Origin: Candidatus Pacearchaeota archaeon
GTDB taxonomy: Archaea > Nanobdellota > Nanobdellia > Pacearchaeales > GW2011-AR1
Assembly: GCA_017609405.1 (NCBI GenBank)
Contig: JAFCDZ010000003.1
Location: 1-50,273, forward strand
Direction: 5' to 3'
Length of the DNA: 50,273 bases
Of this stretch, positions 26,460 through 36,950 are shown one piece after another (the first letter of the stretch is position 1; every line of letters begins with the position of its first letter). Under the pieces are notes generated by a model. The model searched no databases, was not told where the DNA came from, and was given only the letters and a program-made list of their open reading frames with translations. Position numbers and translations under genes: made by a program.

Positions 26460-27156
26460 AATAACCAACTACAGAAGTTTTTTCTCCTATTATATCCCCA
26501 GAATTTTTGTATTCAATTAATTTTGGTTTCCATTTTTTTATTTTGCATATGTTCATCATAATTAATAATGGAAAAACTCCACAAGCATCTATTTGTTCAG
26601 CTTTTTCTATTTCTAAATTTTCAATTATTTTTATTGTTCTTAAATCTCTTTCAATTGCAGTTTCATAGTCAAAGAAATGAGATAAATCAGTTGAAAAAAC
26701 AAAAATAGTTTTATCATCTTTAAATTTCAGGATTTCTTCTGCTATTTTTTTTGATTGTTCTAAACTTAATTGCCCAACGACTATTGGCAAAATTTTATTT
26801 ATACCTATTTTTTGAAGAAAAGGGATTTGGTTATCTATTGAATGCTCGTAATTTAATCCATGAAGTTCTTTTATCTCAGAATTAATTATCTCTGGCTCTC
26901 CAAAAGGAGTTTTTATTTTTGGAATTTTTGCTATTCCATAAAATCCGAACTGATGTGAAGGTCCAAAAATAATTGCTTTTTCAAATCCTTTGTTTTTTAA
27001 GAGTGCGAAAGCTTTTCCTGCAATTTTTCCAGAGTATTCATATCCTGCATGAGGAACAATAACTCCGTGAATTTCCTTTACTTGTTGTTCAGTTTCTAAA
27101 AATTTTTCCAATAATTCATCTAATTCTTCTTTATTTTTGGGATACCAGTTTAGCAT
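26443..27156 (-). CDS. amrB: AmmeMemoRadiSam system protein B (MEMO1 family)
   Basis: GVIVPHAGYEYSGKIAGKAFALL, AIIFGPSHQFGFYG, VFSTDLSHFFDYETA. Confidence 0.88.
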   Translation of the reverse strand: MLNWYPKNKEELDELLEKFLETEQQVKEIHGVIVPHAGYEYSGKIAGKAFALLKNKGFEKAIIFGPSHQFGFYGIAKIPKIKTPFGEPEIINSEIKELHGLNYEHSIDNQIPFLQKIGINKILPIVVGQLSLEQSKKIAEEILKFKDDKTIFVFSTDLSHFFDYETAIERDLRTIKIIENLEIEKAEQIDACGVFPLLIMMNICKIKKWKPKLIEYKNSGDIIGEKTSVVGYSSFWF

Positions 27157-27190
27157 AATCTATTTAATATCCTTTTGTTTATATATTTTA

Positions 27191-28075
27191 ATGAAAGAAG
27201 CAAAATTATATGTTAGAAAAAAAGGGAATAATGTCCAGTGTCTTGCTTGCCCTCATAAATGCCTAATTTCAGAAGACAATTTTGGAATTTGCGGAGTTAG
27301 AAAAAATGTTAAAGGAAAACTTTTTCTTCTTGTTTATGGGAAGCCGGTTGCTGTTCATGTTGATCCAATAGAAAAGAAACCATTTTATAATTTTCTTCCT
27401 GGAACTTATTCTTATTCTATTGGAACTTTTGGATGCAATTTTAGATGCTCATTTTGTCAGAATTATGATATTTCTCAGTTTAGAGAGTTTTATTTGGATT
27501 TTGAAGAGACAATAAAAAAACTTCCATATGTTTCTCCAAATGAAATTGTAAAAAATGCTTTAAATGAAAACTGCTCATCAATTGCTTACACTTATAATGA
27601 GCCATCAATTTTTGTTGAGTATGTAAGAGATATTGCTGTTTTAGCAAGAAAAGAAGGATTAAAAAATCTTCTTGTAACAAATGGGTATTTTTCAAAAGAA
27701 AGTTTTGAATATGTTTCAAAATATATTGATGCTATGAATGTTGATTTAAAATCTTTTAGAGACGAGTTTTATCAAAAAATTTGTGGAGCAAAATTAAAGC
27801 CTGTTTTAGAGACCATTAAAAGAGCTTATGAAAAAGGAATTCATCTTGAATTAACTACACTTATTATTCCAGAAGAAAATGATTCTGATGACGAGTTAAA
27901 ATCTATTGCTGAGTTTATCGCCTCAATTGATAAAAATATCCCTTGGCATATTTCAAGATTTTTTCCAATGTATAAAATGCAAGATGAACCTATAACTCCT
28001 TTTAAAACTTTAAAGAGAGCAAAAAAAATAGGGCGCTCAGTTGGATTAAAGTATGTTTATATAGGGAATGTTTAG
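27191..28075 (+). CDS. amrS: AmmeMemoRadiSam system radical SAM enzyme
   Basis: QCLACPHKCLISEDNFGICGVRKN, GTFGCNFRCSFCQNYDISQ, IAYTYNEPSIFVEY; ATG at 27191 preferred. Confidence 0.88.
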   Translation: MKEAKLYVRKKGNNVQCLACPHKCLISEDNFGICGVRKNVKGKLFLLVYGKPVAVHVDPIEKKPFYNFLPGTYSYSIGTFGCNFRCSFCQNYDISQFREFYLDFEETIKKLPYVSPNEIVKNALNENCSSIAYTYNEPSIFVEYVRDIAVLARKEGLKNLLVTNGYFSKESFEYVSKYIDAMNVDLKSFRDEFYQKICGAKLKPVLETIKRAYEKGIHLELTTLIIPEENDSDDELKSIAEFIASIDKNIPWHISRFFPMYKMQDEPITPFKTLKRAKKIGRSVGLKYVYIGNV

Positions 28076-28178
28076 GAAGTCTTAGGGAAAGGGAAGCACC
28101 AAGCACCATCTATTAGCAGAAAATTATCAAAACATCTTTTTACTTCTCTATAACAAGGGGTTCCGGGATGATGAGTTA

Positions 28179-28847
28179 TCATTTTAAATCTTTACCTAAC
28201 ACTTCTTTAAAAAAATTATTCTGTATTTTATCAAAATCTCCAAATACTTCCTTAAAAGCAACAAATTCATTTTTTTCTTTTATTTTTCTAAGAAATTCTA
28301 TAATTCTTTTATCCCCTCCATAATTTTTTGAAAGAAACTTAAAAAATTCTGCTGCTTGTCCATAAGGATGAAATTTTTCCCATAATGATTTATCATAACT
28401 TAATTTTTTTAAATCTCTGACTTTTTCTATCTTAAAATTATAATCCCTAAATGCAAAGTACTGGCATATTCCTTCTTCTATCCATCTAAAAGTGTTTTTA
28501 GGATCAAGCATTCTTTTGATAAAAATGTGGCATAATTCATGCACTATAACTTTTTTGAATTCGTTCTTTGAATGGTTTCTTTTTTCGAACAAATTTTTAT
28601 TTAAAATAAAAAGTCTTCCGTTTTTCGCATAAAAGCCTATAACATACTCAGGAGGTTCTTTATCATACTCTTTGATATAAATATCTATAAATTTCTCTAT
28701 TGAATTCAAAATAGATACTTCTATTTTGTAAGGAGAAATGTTTGTTGGATTAAATTGGAAAACTTCAAGTAAGTAATTAAAAGACCTCTTTATAATTTTT
28801 TTATCTTCTAACTTATCTGAATTAATTATTAAACCTCTCAATGACAT
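28179..28847 (-). CDS. zincin-type metallopeptidase-like protein
   Basis: VIVHELCHIFIKRML (HExxH) followed by WIEEGICQYFAF. Confidence 0.65.
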   Translation of the reverse strand: MSLRGLIINSDKLEDKKIIKRSFNYLLEVFQFNPTNISPYKIEVSILNSIEKFIDIYIKEYDKEPPEYVIGFYAKNGRLFILNKNLFEKRNHSKNEFKKVIVHELCHIFIKRMLDPKNTFRWIEEGICQYFAFRDYNFKIEKVRDLKKLSYDKSLWEKFHPYGQAAEFFKFLSKNYGGDKRIIEFLRKIKEKNEFVAFKEVFGDFDKIQNNFFKEVLGKDLK

Positions 28848-28972
28848 TAAAAAGTTGCAGAGATTTTAATTCAGTATAGATTAAATCTCTTTGCATTGTA
28901 TATAGATACTCAACATTTTTTTAAATTTTTTGGTTTTCATAACTATAAAGTTATAATTCCTTATCTCTCTTT

Positions 28973-30079
28973 TCATTCCATCTTCTTCACCAACTCGGCT
29001 ACAATTTCTATATGTGGAGTATGTGGAAAAAAATCAAATAGTGCAATACTTTTGAGTTCATATTCATTAAATTCTTTTAATTCTTCTGAAAATTTTTTTG
29101 GATTGCATGAAACATAAATAATTAATTCTGGAACTCTTTTTTTAATTTCATTTATTGTTTTTTTGTGCATTCCTTTTCTTGGAGGGTCTGTAATAATTAT
29201 TGAATTCTCGTCGAATTTTAATTCTTTTAATTCTTTTGCATCAAGCTCAACAATTTTTGCATTTTTTATTTTGTTTTCTTTTATGTTTTCTTCTGCGTAT
29301 TTTACGCAATCTGGAAAATTTTCAAGTATTAAAACTTCTTTGAATAATTCAGAGTTTATTATTCCAAAGCATCCAACACCACTGTATAAATCAATTAATG
29401 TTTTGTTTTTTGTTTCATATTTTTTTAACAATGAATTTACATATTTGTGCATTTCTTCTGTTAGAGCTGAATTTGTCTGAAAAAAACCTTGTGCTGAAAA
29501 ATAGAAAGTTTTTCCTAGAAATTTTTCTTTTAATTTCCCGTTTCCTTTTATTATTTTGAATTCTTCTGAAATACTTACTGGACTTTTCCTTGGAACATAA
29601 GTTATTAAAATATTTTCAGCTGAAATTTCTTCAGCCAATTTTTTTATTTCTCCTTCTGCTTTTTCAAGCTCTTCAGAATCTTTGTTTAATACAAATGAAA
29701 CAGATGAAGAATAGCGCGGAGCTCTTATCACAATATTTTTTAGAGTTCCTTGTTTTGTTCTCTCATCAAATGGTTTTATTTTATCAACAGATTTTTTTGT
29801 TTGTTTTATTAATTCATTTATTTTTTTATTTGAGATTAAACATTCATCTATATTAATTACTTTATCCCAATTTCCTTTTTCTTTTAATCCTATTCCTTTT
29901 TCTGAAACAGCAAAATCCATACGATTTCTATAGAAAAAAGGCTCTCCTGAAAAAACTTTTATTTCTTTAATTCCAAGAAGCTCTTGTATTTCTTTTTTCT
30001 TTTTTTCAAGTTGCTCTTTGTATTCAATATCTTGATATTTACATCCCCCGCATTTTCCGAAATATTTGCATTTTTCCAT
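28973..30079 (-). CDS. RumA/TrmA-type RNA (uracil-5-)-methyltransferase
   Basis: CKYFGKCGGCKYQDIEYKEQLEKK, FFQTNSALTEEM, IDLYSGVGCFGI, IITDPPRKGMH, IIYVSCNPKKF. Confidence 0.88.
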   Translation of the reverse strand: MEKCKYFGKCGGCKYQDIEYKEQLEKKKKEIQELLGIKEIKVFSGEPFFYRNRMDFAVSEKGIGLKEKGNWDKVINIDECLISNKKINELIKQTKKSVDKIKPFDERTKQGTLKNIVIRAPRYSSSVSFVLNKDSEELEKAEGEIKKLAEEISAENILITYVPRKSPVSISEEFKIIKGNGKLKEKFLGKTFYFSAQGFFQTNSALTEEMHKYVNSLLKKYETKNKTLIDLYSGVGCFGIINSELFKEVLILENFPDCVKYAEENIKENKIKNAKIVELDAKELKELKFDENSIIITDPPRKGMHKKTINEIKKRVPELIIYVSCNPKKFSEELKEFNEYELKSIALFDFFPHTPHIEIVAELVKKME

Positions 30080-30129
30080 TTCATTATTCTTTTTTTAAGC
30101 TTTATAAACTCTTTTTATTTTATTCTAAT

Positions 30130-30657
30130 ATGAAATTAACAGAGTTGGCGAGAAAAACTCTTGAAGCTTCTTTTAATAATGAAAAATTTGAGCCAGATGC
30201 GGAAACAAAGAAAAAATATTCTGAAAAAAGGGCTTGTTTTGTTACACTTACTTTAAATGGAGAGTTAAGAGGTTGTGTCGGAAGTTTGGAAGCACATCAA
30301 GAGCTTTGGAAAGATGTTCAGGATAATGCAATTAATGCAGCTTTTTATGACACCAGATTTTTTCCTTTAACAAAAGAGGAATTAGACAAAATAAAAATTG
30401 AGGTTTCTGTTTTATCTCCTTCTGAGAGAATTGAGTTTAGCTCTCCTCAAGAGCTTTTAGAAAAAATTGATAATAAAATGGGTATTATTTTGAAAAAGAA
30501 TTTTCATACTGCTACTTTTTTGCCTCAAGTTTGGGAGCAAATTCCTGATAAAATAAGATTTTTAGAAGAGCTTAGTTTAAAAGCAGGATTAAATAAAGAT
30601 GCTTGGAAAGATGCTGAAATTTGGTTTTATAGGGTGAGTGTAGAGGAAGAAAGTTAA
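30130..30657 (+). CDS. amrA: AMMECR1-family protein (AmmeMemoRadiSam system protein A)
   Basis: CFVTLTLNGELRGCVGSLEAHQELWKDVQDNAINAAFYDTRFFPLTKEEL. Confidence 0.9.
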   Translation: MKLTELARKTLEASFNNEKFEPDAETKKKYSEKRACFVTLTLNGELRGCVGSLEAHQELWKDVQDNAINAAFYDTRFFPLTKEELDKIKIEVSVLSPSERIEFSSPQELLEKIDNKMGIILKKNFHTATFLPQVWEQIPDKIRFLEELSLKAGLNKDAWKDAEIWFYRVSVEEES

Positions 30658-31115
30658 ATAAATTCAAAAGGATTTTCTTCAGAATCACCAAAAATTTTTT
30701 CTAATCTTCTCCGATGTTTCTCAACTTCCTCTAAATTTTGCCTTATTCTCATATCTCTTTCTTGCACCAATCTTCTATCAAGAGAATTTATCCACGAAAA
30801 ATATCTTATTATTTCCCCACTAAGAATCATTTCTATGGAGAAATTTAAATACTCTCCCTTATATCCATTTTTTAATAAAAAATATGTTGCCAAAGCTCCC
30901 CCAATAGTGAGTATATTTGGAATAAATTGCCTCCATACTCTCTCTTTTCTTCTCTCCCTTTTTGTTTCTCTGAGTTTTAACATTAATTTTTCAGGGTCAA
31001 GAATATATTCGCTTAAAAAATTTTCATAATCTCTTTTTATGTCAGTTCCAAGAAAATATTCTTCAAGTTTCCTTAATAATCTCTTTTGATTCATTTTATT
31101 AAATATTCCTGTCAT
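30654..31115 (-). CDS. hypothetical protein with hydrophobic segment
   Basis: 153-aa ORF overlapping 31099-31332. Confidence 0.5.
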   Translation of the reverse strand: MTGIFNKMNQKRLLRKLEEYFLGTDIKRDYENFLSEYILDPEKLMLKLRETKRERRKERVWRQFIPNILTIGGALATYFLLKNGYKGEYLNFSIEMILSGEIIRYFSWINSLDRRLVQERDMRIRQNLEEVEKHRRRLEKIFGDSEENPFEFI

Positions 31116-31332
31116 ATTTTTTATATCCCCTCAATTCTGCTTCTGGTCCAGCTGTTTCATAGCCTTGTGTTTTATATCTTTCAACTAATTGGGCGTATCT
31201 ATTGATTAATTCGTCTCTTTTTACACCAGTAGAATTCCTTATTTCTTCCTTAAGTTTTTTAAATTCTTTTACTGCTTCATCAGGAAGTTGTTTTTCATTA
31301 CATAGCCCTAATATTCTTAATAAAGAGTTCAT
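31099..31332 (-). CDS. hypothetical protein
   Basis: 77-aa ORF between RFC-L and 30654-31115, overlapping both. Confidence 0.5.
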   Translation of the reverse strand: MNSLLRILGLCNEKQLPDEAVKEFKKLKEEIRNSTGVKRDELINRYAQLVERYKTQGYETAGPEAELRGYKKYDRNI

Positions 31333-32513
31333 TTTTCCTCCATTAGATAAGCTATTTCATCTTCATCTAATCTTAATTCTTCTTGGATTTTTTCGTTATT
31401 TTTTATTATCTCCTTTATTATTGGGAATTCTCTCAATGCTCTTTTTACTCCAATATGAACATACTGAGCATATTTCTCTGCAATTTTTTTCTTTTTTTCT
31501 GCTTTTTGATTAGCCATCCACATTTTTAAAACCCTCATTGGATTTTTATATTTTGTAAAGCCTTGTTTTGGTTGTCTTTTTGATGCAGAGATACCATAGC
31601 TTAGAAAAATATTTTCATAAACTAAAAATCTCCAGTATTGTTGTTTATAGATTCTTCCTCTGAAGATGTCTGCTTTGCTTAACATTTCTATGGCTCTTGC
31701 TAATTCTTCTTCTTTATACTCTTCTGGGATATTCTCTTCAATCCATAGGAAAATTCTTTCAAGAGGTTCACTTGTAAAATCAAAAATATTCAATAGCTCC
31801 TCTCTTGGCTTATCTTTAAATATTGTTTTTAATATCTGAAAGATGCTTTCTTCTTTGTTTCTTTCACTCAATTCTTCATGATTTATTTCTTCTACTTTTG
31901 CTATTGTTTGTAAATCATTTATGGCTGCTCTTAAGTCTCCTTTTGCTTTTGCAGCTATGCTTGAAATTATATCAATGTTAATAAACAACCCCTCTTTTTT
32001 TAATATCTGTATCAAGGTATCCTTTATTTCTTTGTAATTTAACTCTTTTAATTCAACAAACTCACAAACTTTTCTTAATTCATTAAATTTCTTGTCCCAG
32101 ATTTTATTTGCAGTGAGTATAACAGGATAATTTGTTGTTTTAATTAATCTTAATAATTCTGTTAGTCCCCCCCTATCAACAGCAGATATTCCATCCACTT
32201 CATCTATTAAAATTAATTTCCCTTTGTTGAAGAAAGATTGTTGATTCATTGAGGGCTTTAATACTTCATCAAGTTTGTTTTTATTTCTTAGATCTGATGC
32301 ATTTAATTCAAATAATTCAAGGTCATTCTCTTTTGCTGCTACATAAGCGATTGTTGTTTTTCCTGTTCCAGGAGGTCCTGCGAGAAGAATTGCTTTTTTT
32401 GCTTTGGGTAATTTGTTGAAGTTTCCTATAAACTCTCTTACTTTTTGAACAGTTTCTTCTTGTCCAACTATTTCTAAAAATTTAGATGGACGATATTTTT
32501 CTACCCAGAGCAT
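31329..32513 (-). CDS. rfcL: replication factor C large subunit
   Basis: [51 protein letters not shown]. Confidence 0.92.
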   Translation of the reverse strand: MLWVEKYRPSKFLEIVGQEETVQKVREFIGNFNKLPKAKKAILLAGPPGTGKTTIAYVAAKENDLELFELNASDLRNKNKLDEVLKPSMNQQSFFNKGKLILIDEVDGISAVDRGGLTELLRLIKTTNYPVILTANKIWDKKFNELRKVCEFVELKELNYKEIKDTLIQILKKEGLFINIDIISSIAAKAKGDLRAAINDLQTIAKVEEINHEELSERNKEESIFQILKTIFKDKPREELLNIFDFTSEPLERIFLWIEENIPEEYKEEELARAIEMLSKADIFRGRIYKQQYWRFLVYENIFLSYGISASKRQPKQGFTKYKNPMRVLKMWMANQKAEKKKKIAEKYAQYVHIGVKRALREFPIIKEIIKNNEKIQEELRLDEDEIAYLMEEK

Positions 32514-32567
32514 ATCTTAGATAAGTGCCTTTAATTTATAAGGTTTTATGAGGTTTTAGTTATATCT

Positions 32568-33533
32568 TCATTCTTTTCCTAATCCTGCTAAAACAAAGCT
32601 TGCTAAAAGAGCTTCTAATTGAATGAAAGGGTCTGAGCCTTCGACTATTCTAAATTCTATCTCCCCTGTTTTTTCAGTTAATTTGACCTTTATTTCTGGT
32701 TCAACAGGAAGATTCCAAATTTCTTTTTGAATTGCTTTTATTACATCCTGTCCAGAAATAGATTCTTTTAACATTATATCAAGAAGTTTATCTTTTGCTT
32801 CTCTGAAATCTCCTGCTAAAGCGTAATCAAGGACAACTCTTATGTCTTTTGGTTTTGCATTTGAGATAATTGTTCTTACTAATTCAGGAGTTATATTTTG
32901 AGAAATAGATGCTGTTGCCTGTAAGATATTTGTGGCTCTACGACAGTCTCCTTCACTACCCTCATAAATCTCATCAATTGCTTCTGGAGAGATTGTTAAA
33001 TTTTCAGCTTCTGCAATTTTCATAAGATATTTTTCAATATCTTTTTTTTCTAATAATTTAAATCTAAAAATAGCACATCTTGATTGTATTGGGTCAATAA
33101 TTTTGCTTGAATAGTTGCAAGATAAAATAAACCTACATGTTGAAGAATAATTTTCCATTGTTCTTCTTAATGCTTGTTGTGCTTCAGGTGTCAAAGCATC
33201 TGCTTCATCTAAAAAAATTACTTTGAATGAAACTTCACCAATTGACTTTGTTCTTGCAAAATTTTTTACTTTTTCTCTTACAATGTTTATTCCCCTCTCA
33301 TCAGAAGCATTTAGTTCTAAATAATTTTCTCTCCATTTATCTCCGTAAAGAGTTTTAACAATAATCAGAGCCATTGTTGATTTTCCTGTTCCAGCAGGTC
33401 CTGCAAACAATAAATGAGGGATGTTTAGGGAATCTGTTAATGACTTTACTCTTTTTACAACTTCTTCCTGACCTACAACTTCCTCAAAAGTCGATGGTCT
33501 GTATTTTTCAGTCCAGATTTCACTGACAGCCAT
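32568..33533 (-). CDS. rfcS: replication factor C small subunit
   Basis: WTEKYRPSTFEEVVGQEEVVKRV, LLFAGPAGTGKSTMALI, VIFLDEADALTPEAQQALRRTME. Confidence 0.95.
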   Translation of the reverse strand: MAVSEIWTEKYRPSTFEEVVGQEEVVKRVKSLTDSLNIPHLLFAGPAGTGKSTMALIIVKTLYGDKWRENYLELNASDERGINIVREKVKNFARTKSIGEVSFKVIFLDEADALTPEAQQALRRTMENYSSTCRFILSCNYSSKIIDPIQSRCAIFRFKLLEKKDIEKYLMKIAEAENLTISPEAIDEIYEGSEGDCRRATNILQATASISQNITPELVRTIISNAKPKDIRVVLDYALAGDFREAKDKLLDIMLKESISGQDVIKAIQKEIWNLPVEPEIKVKLTEKTGEIEFRIVEGSDPFIQLEALLASFVLAGLGKE

Positions 33534-33556
33534 GTTAGAATTAGTTTTCTTTTGCT

Positions 33557-33697
33557 TATAAATATTGTTGTATTATAAAACTATTTAGCTCTTTCTCTTT
33601 TTAATCTTCTCTTTCTTTTAGCTTTTCTAAGCTTTTTTCTTTGCCATTTCCATCTCATCTGGCCTTTTTTCTTCCATCTCCTTGAGCTTCTTTTCAT
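33557..33697 (-). CDS. rpl41e: 50S ribosomal protein L41e (46-aa small ORF missing from the ORF track)
   Basis: MKRSSRRWKKKGQMRWKWQRKKLRKAKRKRRLKEKELNSFIIQQYL*; matches the archaeal L41e pattern MKRrpRkWKKKGrMRWKW as recalled. Confidence 0.75.
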
Positions 33698-33808
33698 AGT
33701 TTGATTTAGATTGTTAGCTTTTAAAGGTTTTTGGTTTCTTAATAGGGTTAGTATTGAAAGAAAAACTCTTCGATAAGTTTATAAAAAAGTGCGAGTATTT
33801 ATCTATAG

Positions 33809-34540
33809 ATGAGATTAAACTTATGGTTAAAAGCGCTTGGAACATACCCTCAAAAGGAATTTGAATATAAATTTAGAAATTCTTTCAGAGGTTTTATTTT
33901 CAATCTTCTAAAAGATACAAAATATTCCAAAGTACATGATGAATCCTTAAAACCTTTTTGCTTTGGAAATTTATATCCAATAAAAAATCAAGAAATTGTT
34001 GAAGGAAAAACTTATAGGGTAACAATCAGCAGCCCGTTCACTAATCTTTTAGAAGAGATATTCTTTAAACTATTTCCAAATCAACAAATAAATCTGGGAG
34101 AAACATCTTTTAATCTTGTTAAAATAACTACTTCATCGAAAAAAATTCGCCCTTTTTCTCTAATTCAGCCAACAAATTTTATTTCATTAAAAGATAAGGA
34201 TGATAAATTTATCTTATTTAATGAAAATCCCTCTAAATTTATAGAAGCTTTAGAAAAGAATCTTCTAAAAAAATATTCTTTTTTTAAAAAAGACAAAATT
34301 CCTCCAAAAAATATTTTTAGCAATATCAAGATTATAGGAGATAGCGAAAATCCTTCTTTTGCATTGCCATTAGAATTGGTAAAAGAAGAAAAGATAATTA
34401 AATTAACTCTTAAAGGTTCAAATGTAAAAATTTTATTTGGAAATATAACAAAAGAGCAAGAGGAATTTTTCAATTTTATGTTTGATTTAGGTTTTGGCTC
34501 TTATAATTCTTATGGTATTGGGTTTATGATAATCCCCTAA
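33809..34540 (+). CDS. cas6: CRISPR pre-crRNA endoribonuclease Cas6
   Basis: First gene of cas operon; C-terminal glycine-rich loop FDLGFGSYNSYGIGFM. Confidence 0.85.
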   Translation: MRLNLWLKALGTYPQKEFEYKFRNSFRGFIFNLLKDTKYSKVHDESLKPFCFGNLYPIKNQEIVEGKTYRVTISSPFTNLLEEIFFKLFPNQQINLGETSFNLVKITTSSKKIRPFSLIQPTNFISLKDKDDKFILFNENPSKFIEALEKNLLKKYSFFKKDKIPPKNIFSNIKIIGDSENPSFALPLELVKEEKIIKLTLKGSNVKILFGNITKEQEEFFNFMFDLGFGSYNSYGIGFMIIP

Positions 34541-34580
34541 CAAAGAAAAGTTTAAATAAATACCATGGTTATTAAAGACA

Positions 34581-36950
34581 ATGGAAATTGATGAGGTTGG
34601 AAATATAACTCTAAGCGAAAAGGAAAAACTAACTTTATCTGCTCTTTTCCATGATTTGGGGAAGTCTTCTTGGAGAAGGCTTCCAGAAGAAGTATTGAGA
34701 ACGAAAAAAGGTATCTTGAATCATGAAGCCCTCAATAAAGATTTTATTGAAAAACTTCCAGAAGGGTTACGATCTTTTAAGGAAATAATAAACGATAAAA
34801 CATCTATTTTAAGAAAGATATATAAAGTAGGAGATTGGATAGCGGCACAACAAAGAGAATCTTTAGATGATGTAAACGAAGAATATTTAAGAGAGAGCGT
34901 TAAAAAAAGACCTTTAAAAAACATCTTTAATAGGGAATATTACTATAGAGATTCCTCCTTATCCACAAAATTTGAAAATTTCTTTGTTAAAAAGGATATA
35001 GAATTTGAAGGTTTTAGAAAAGAATTAGATAAAAAATTTAAAAAAGAAATAAGCTTAGTGAGGTTGAAAGGAATTGACTTTGATGAACTTATAGTCATCT
35101 TAGCTTCTATCATTCAAAAATATACAATCACAATCCCTGAAGGGGCTTATAAAACAGAACCTCTTGTTGATTTATTCACCCATACTAAACTTACAACTGC
35201 TTTAACTATTGCGCTTTATGAATACTATAAAGAAACTGGAGAAAAAGAAAAAATAGAAGAATTATATGAAAAATTAAATGAAATATTTAATAAAATCTTA
35301 GAGATTCAAAAAGAAAAAAAAGAGATTCAAAAAAAGATAAGTGAAACCCTTATGGAAGAAAAAAATACAATTTTTGGAAAATTTAAACCTTTTTTATCAA
35401 TTAGGGGGGATTTGTCTGGAATACAGAACTTCATTTTTAATATAAAAGGGAGTAAAGCATTAAAAAATCTAAAGTGGAGATCTTTTTTTATTTCTTTTTT
35501 AATGGATGTTATATCACAAAATTTAGCAAAAAAACTTGGAATGACTTATTTAAATATCCTTTTTTGTTCTGGAGGAAATTTTGAAATAATCGCGCATAAT
35601 ACAAAAAAAAGTAAAGATATAATTGAAAAATTTGGTGAAGAAATAAATAAATTTCTGTTTGATAAATTTAGGGGGATTTTGTTTTTAGATTTATCTTATG
35701 AAGAATTAAGTGCTTATGATTTCTCATCTGCAAAGAGTAATGAGATTACTTTCCAAGGTAATAGACTTAACAAAAAAAATCGTAAATTTATAGAAATTTT
35801 AGATTTTGTTTTAAAAGGAGATGATGTTAAAACAAGATGTGAAATTTGTGATGCTCCAATTAGTAATAAAAATAATGAAGGGTTATGTAATTTATGTTTA
35901 AAATTAGGCAAATTAAATCCTAAGGAGATCTATGAATTTTTAGATTATAAAAATTTATTAAAAAAATTCTTTGGAAAAAATCCTCTTGAGAAAGATTTGT
36001 TTATAAGAAAAATAAACATTAATAACTTTAATGCATATCCGTTCAAATTTTATGGAGGGATTCCCCCCTACACTAGAGAAAGTGGTAAGAGAGACTATCT
36101 TAATATTGATGATGAGGGAGTAGTAGGGGATTATCTTGGAGCAGCGAAATTAGATGTTGATAATTTGGGAAAATTGTTTAGAAGAGGGGGGGAATCTCTA
36201 ATTAATATTTTTATGAATGAGACTATAAGGTCTCGATTGAGTTTTAATTTATATTGGTTTTTTGAAGGAATAATTTTAGATATTCATAAGGGTAAGAATA
36301 ATGAAAATGAAAAAAATTATCATGAAAAAGTATCAATAATATTCTCAGGGGGGGATGACTTGTTTATTATAGGACAGTGGGATTATGTTCTTGAATTTTT
36401 AAATAGATTATATAAAGAATGGAAAAAATTTGTTGGGTTTAACGAAAAGATAACTCTTTCTGCATCATTTAATATTTTTAGAAAAAAATATCCTATAAAA
36501 AAAATTGCAGAGGAATTAGAAGAAGAATTAGAAAATGCTAAAGAATTTCCGGAAAAAAATAGAATCTCAATAATGAGCAATGTTTTCAGATGGGGCTTAT
36601 TTGAAGAATCTGTTAATAACAAAAGAGAAGATGAATTTAAAATGATTATTAAATTAAAAAAACAATTGGGGAATATACTTAAAAAAGAAAAGAAAAAAGG
36701 ATTTTTAAACAGGATAATTGAAATAACCCTGCAGATAATTAAATCTAAACAAAGAAAGGATTTGCCGAAGATATGGGCTATAAGATACTATGTTTATAGG
36801 TCATTTAAAAAGCTTGATAAAGAAACACGGGAATTTCTAAGGAGTTATGATGGATTTTTAAGAGATTGGTATCTGAATACCGATAAAAATATAAATCCTT
36901 ATGTATTTATTATTTCAGCAAAACTTGTTGAGTTAGAAAGTAGAAAATGA
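34581..36950 (+). CDS. csm1: type III-A Cas10/Csm1 with HD and GGDD domains
   Basis: LSALFHDLGKSSWRR (HD), SIRGDLSGIQNFIF, zinc-finger-like CEICDAPI...CNLC, IIFSGGDDLFIIG (GGDD). Confidence 0.95.
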   Translation: MEIDEVGNITLSEKEKLTLSALFHDLGKSSWRRLPEEVLRTKKGILNHEALNKDFIEKLPEGLRSFKEIINDKTSILRKIYKVGDWIAAQQRESLDDVNEEYLRESVKKRPLKNIFNREYYYRDSSLSTKFENFFVKKDIEFEGFRKELDKKFKKEISLVRLKGIDFDELIVILASIIQKYTITIPEGAYKTEPLVDLFTHTKLTTALTIALYEYYKETGEKEKIEELYEKLNEIFNKILEIQKEKKEIQKKISETLMEEKNTIFGKFKPFLSIRGDLSGIQNFIFNIKGSKALKNLKWRSFFISFLMDVISQNLAKKLGMTYLNILFCSGGNFEIIAHNTKKSKDIIEKFGEEINKFLFDKFRGILFLDLSYEELSAYDFSSAKSNEITFQGNRLNKKNRKFIEILDFVLKGDDVKTRCEICDAPISNKNNEGLCNLCLKLGKLNPKEIYEFLDYKNLLKKFFGKNPLEKDLFIRKININNFNAYPFKFYGGIPPYTRESGKRDYLNIDDEGVVGDYLGAAKLDVDNLGKLFRRGGESLINIFMNETIRSRLSFNLYWFFEGIILDIHKGKNNENEKNYHEKVSIIFSGGDDLFIIGQWDYVLEFLNRLYKEWKKFVGFNEKITLSASFNIFRKKYPIKKIAEELEEELENAKEFPEKNRISIMSNVFRWGLFEESVNNKREDEFKMIIKLKKQLGNILKKEKKKGFLNRIIEITLQIIKSKQRKDLPKIWAIRYYVYRSFKKLDKETREFLRSYDGFLRDWYLNTDKNINPYVFIISAKLVELESRK

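Noticed and set aside
28076-28178. C-box-like atgatga (ccgggatgatgag) as a C/D box sRNA
   Set aside because: No D box (ctga) at proper spacing.
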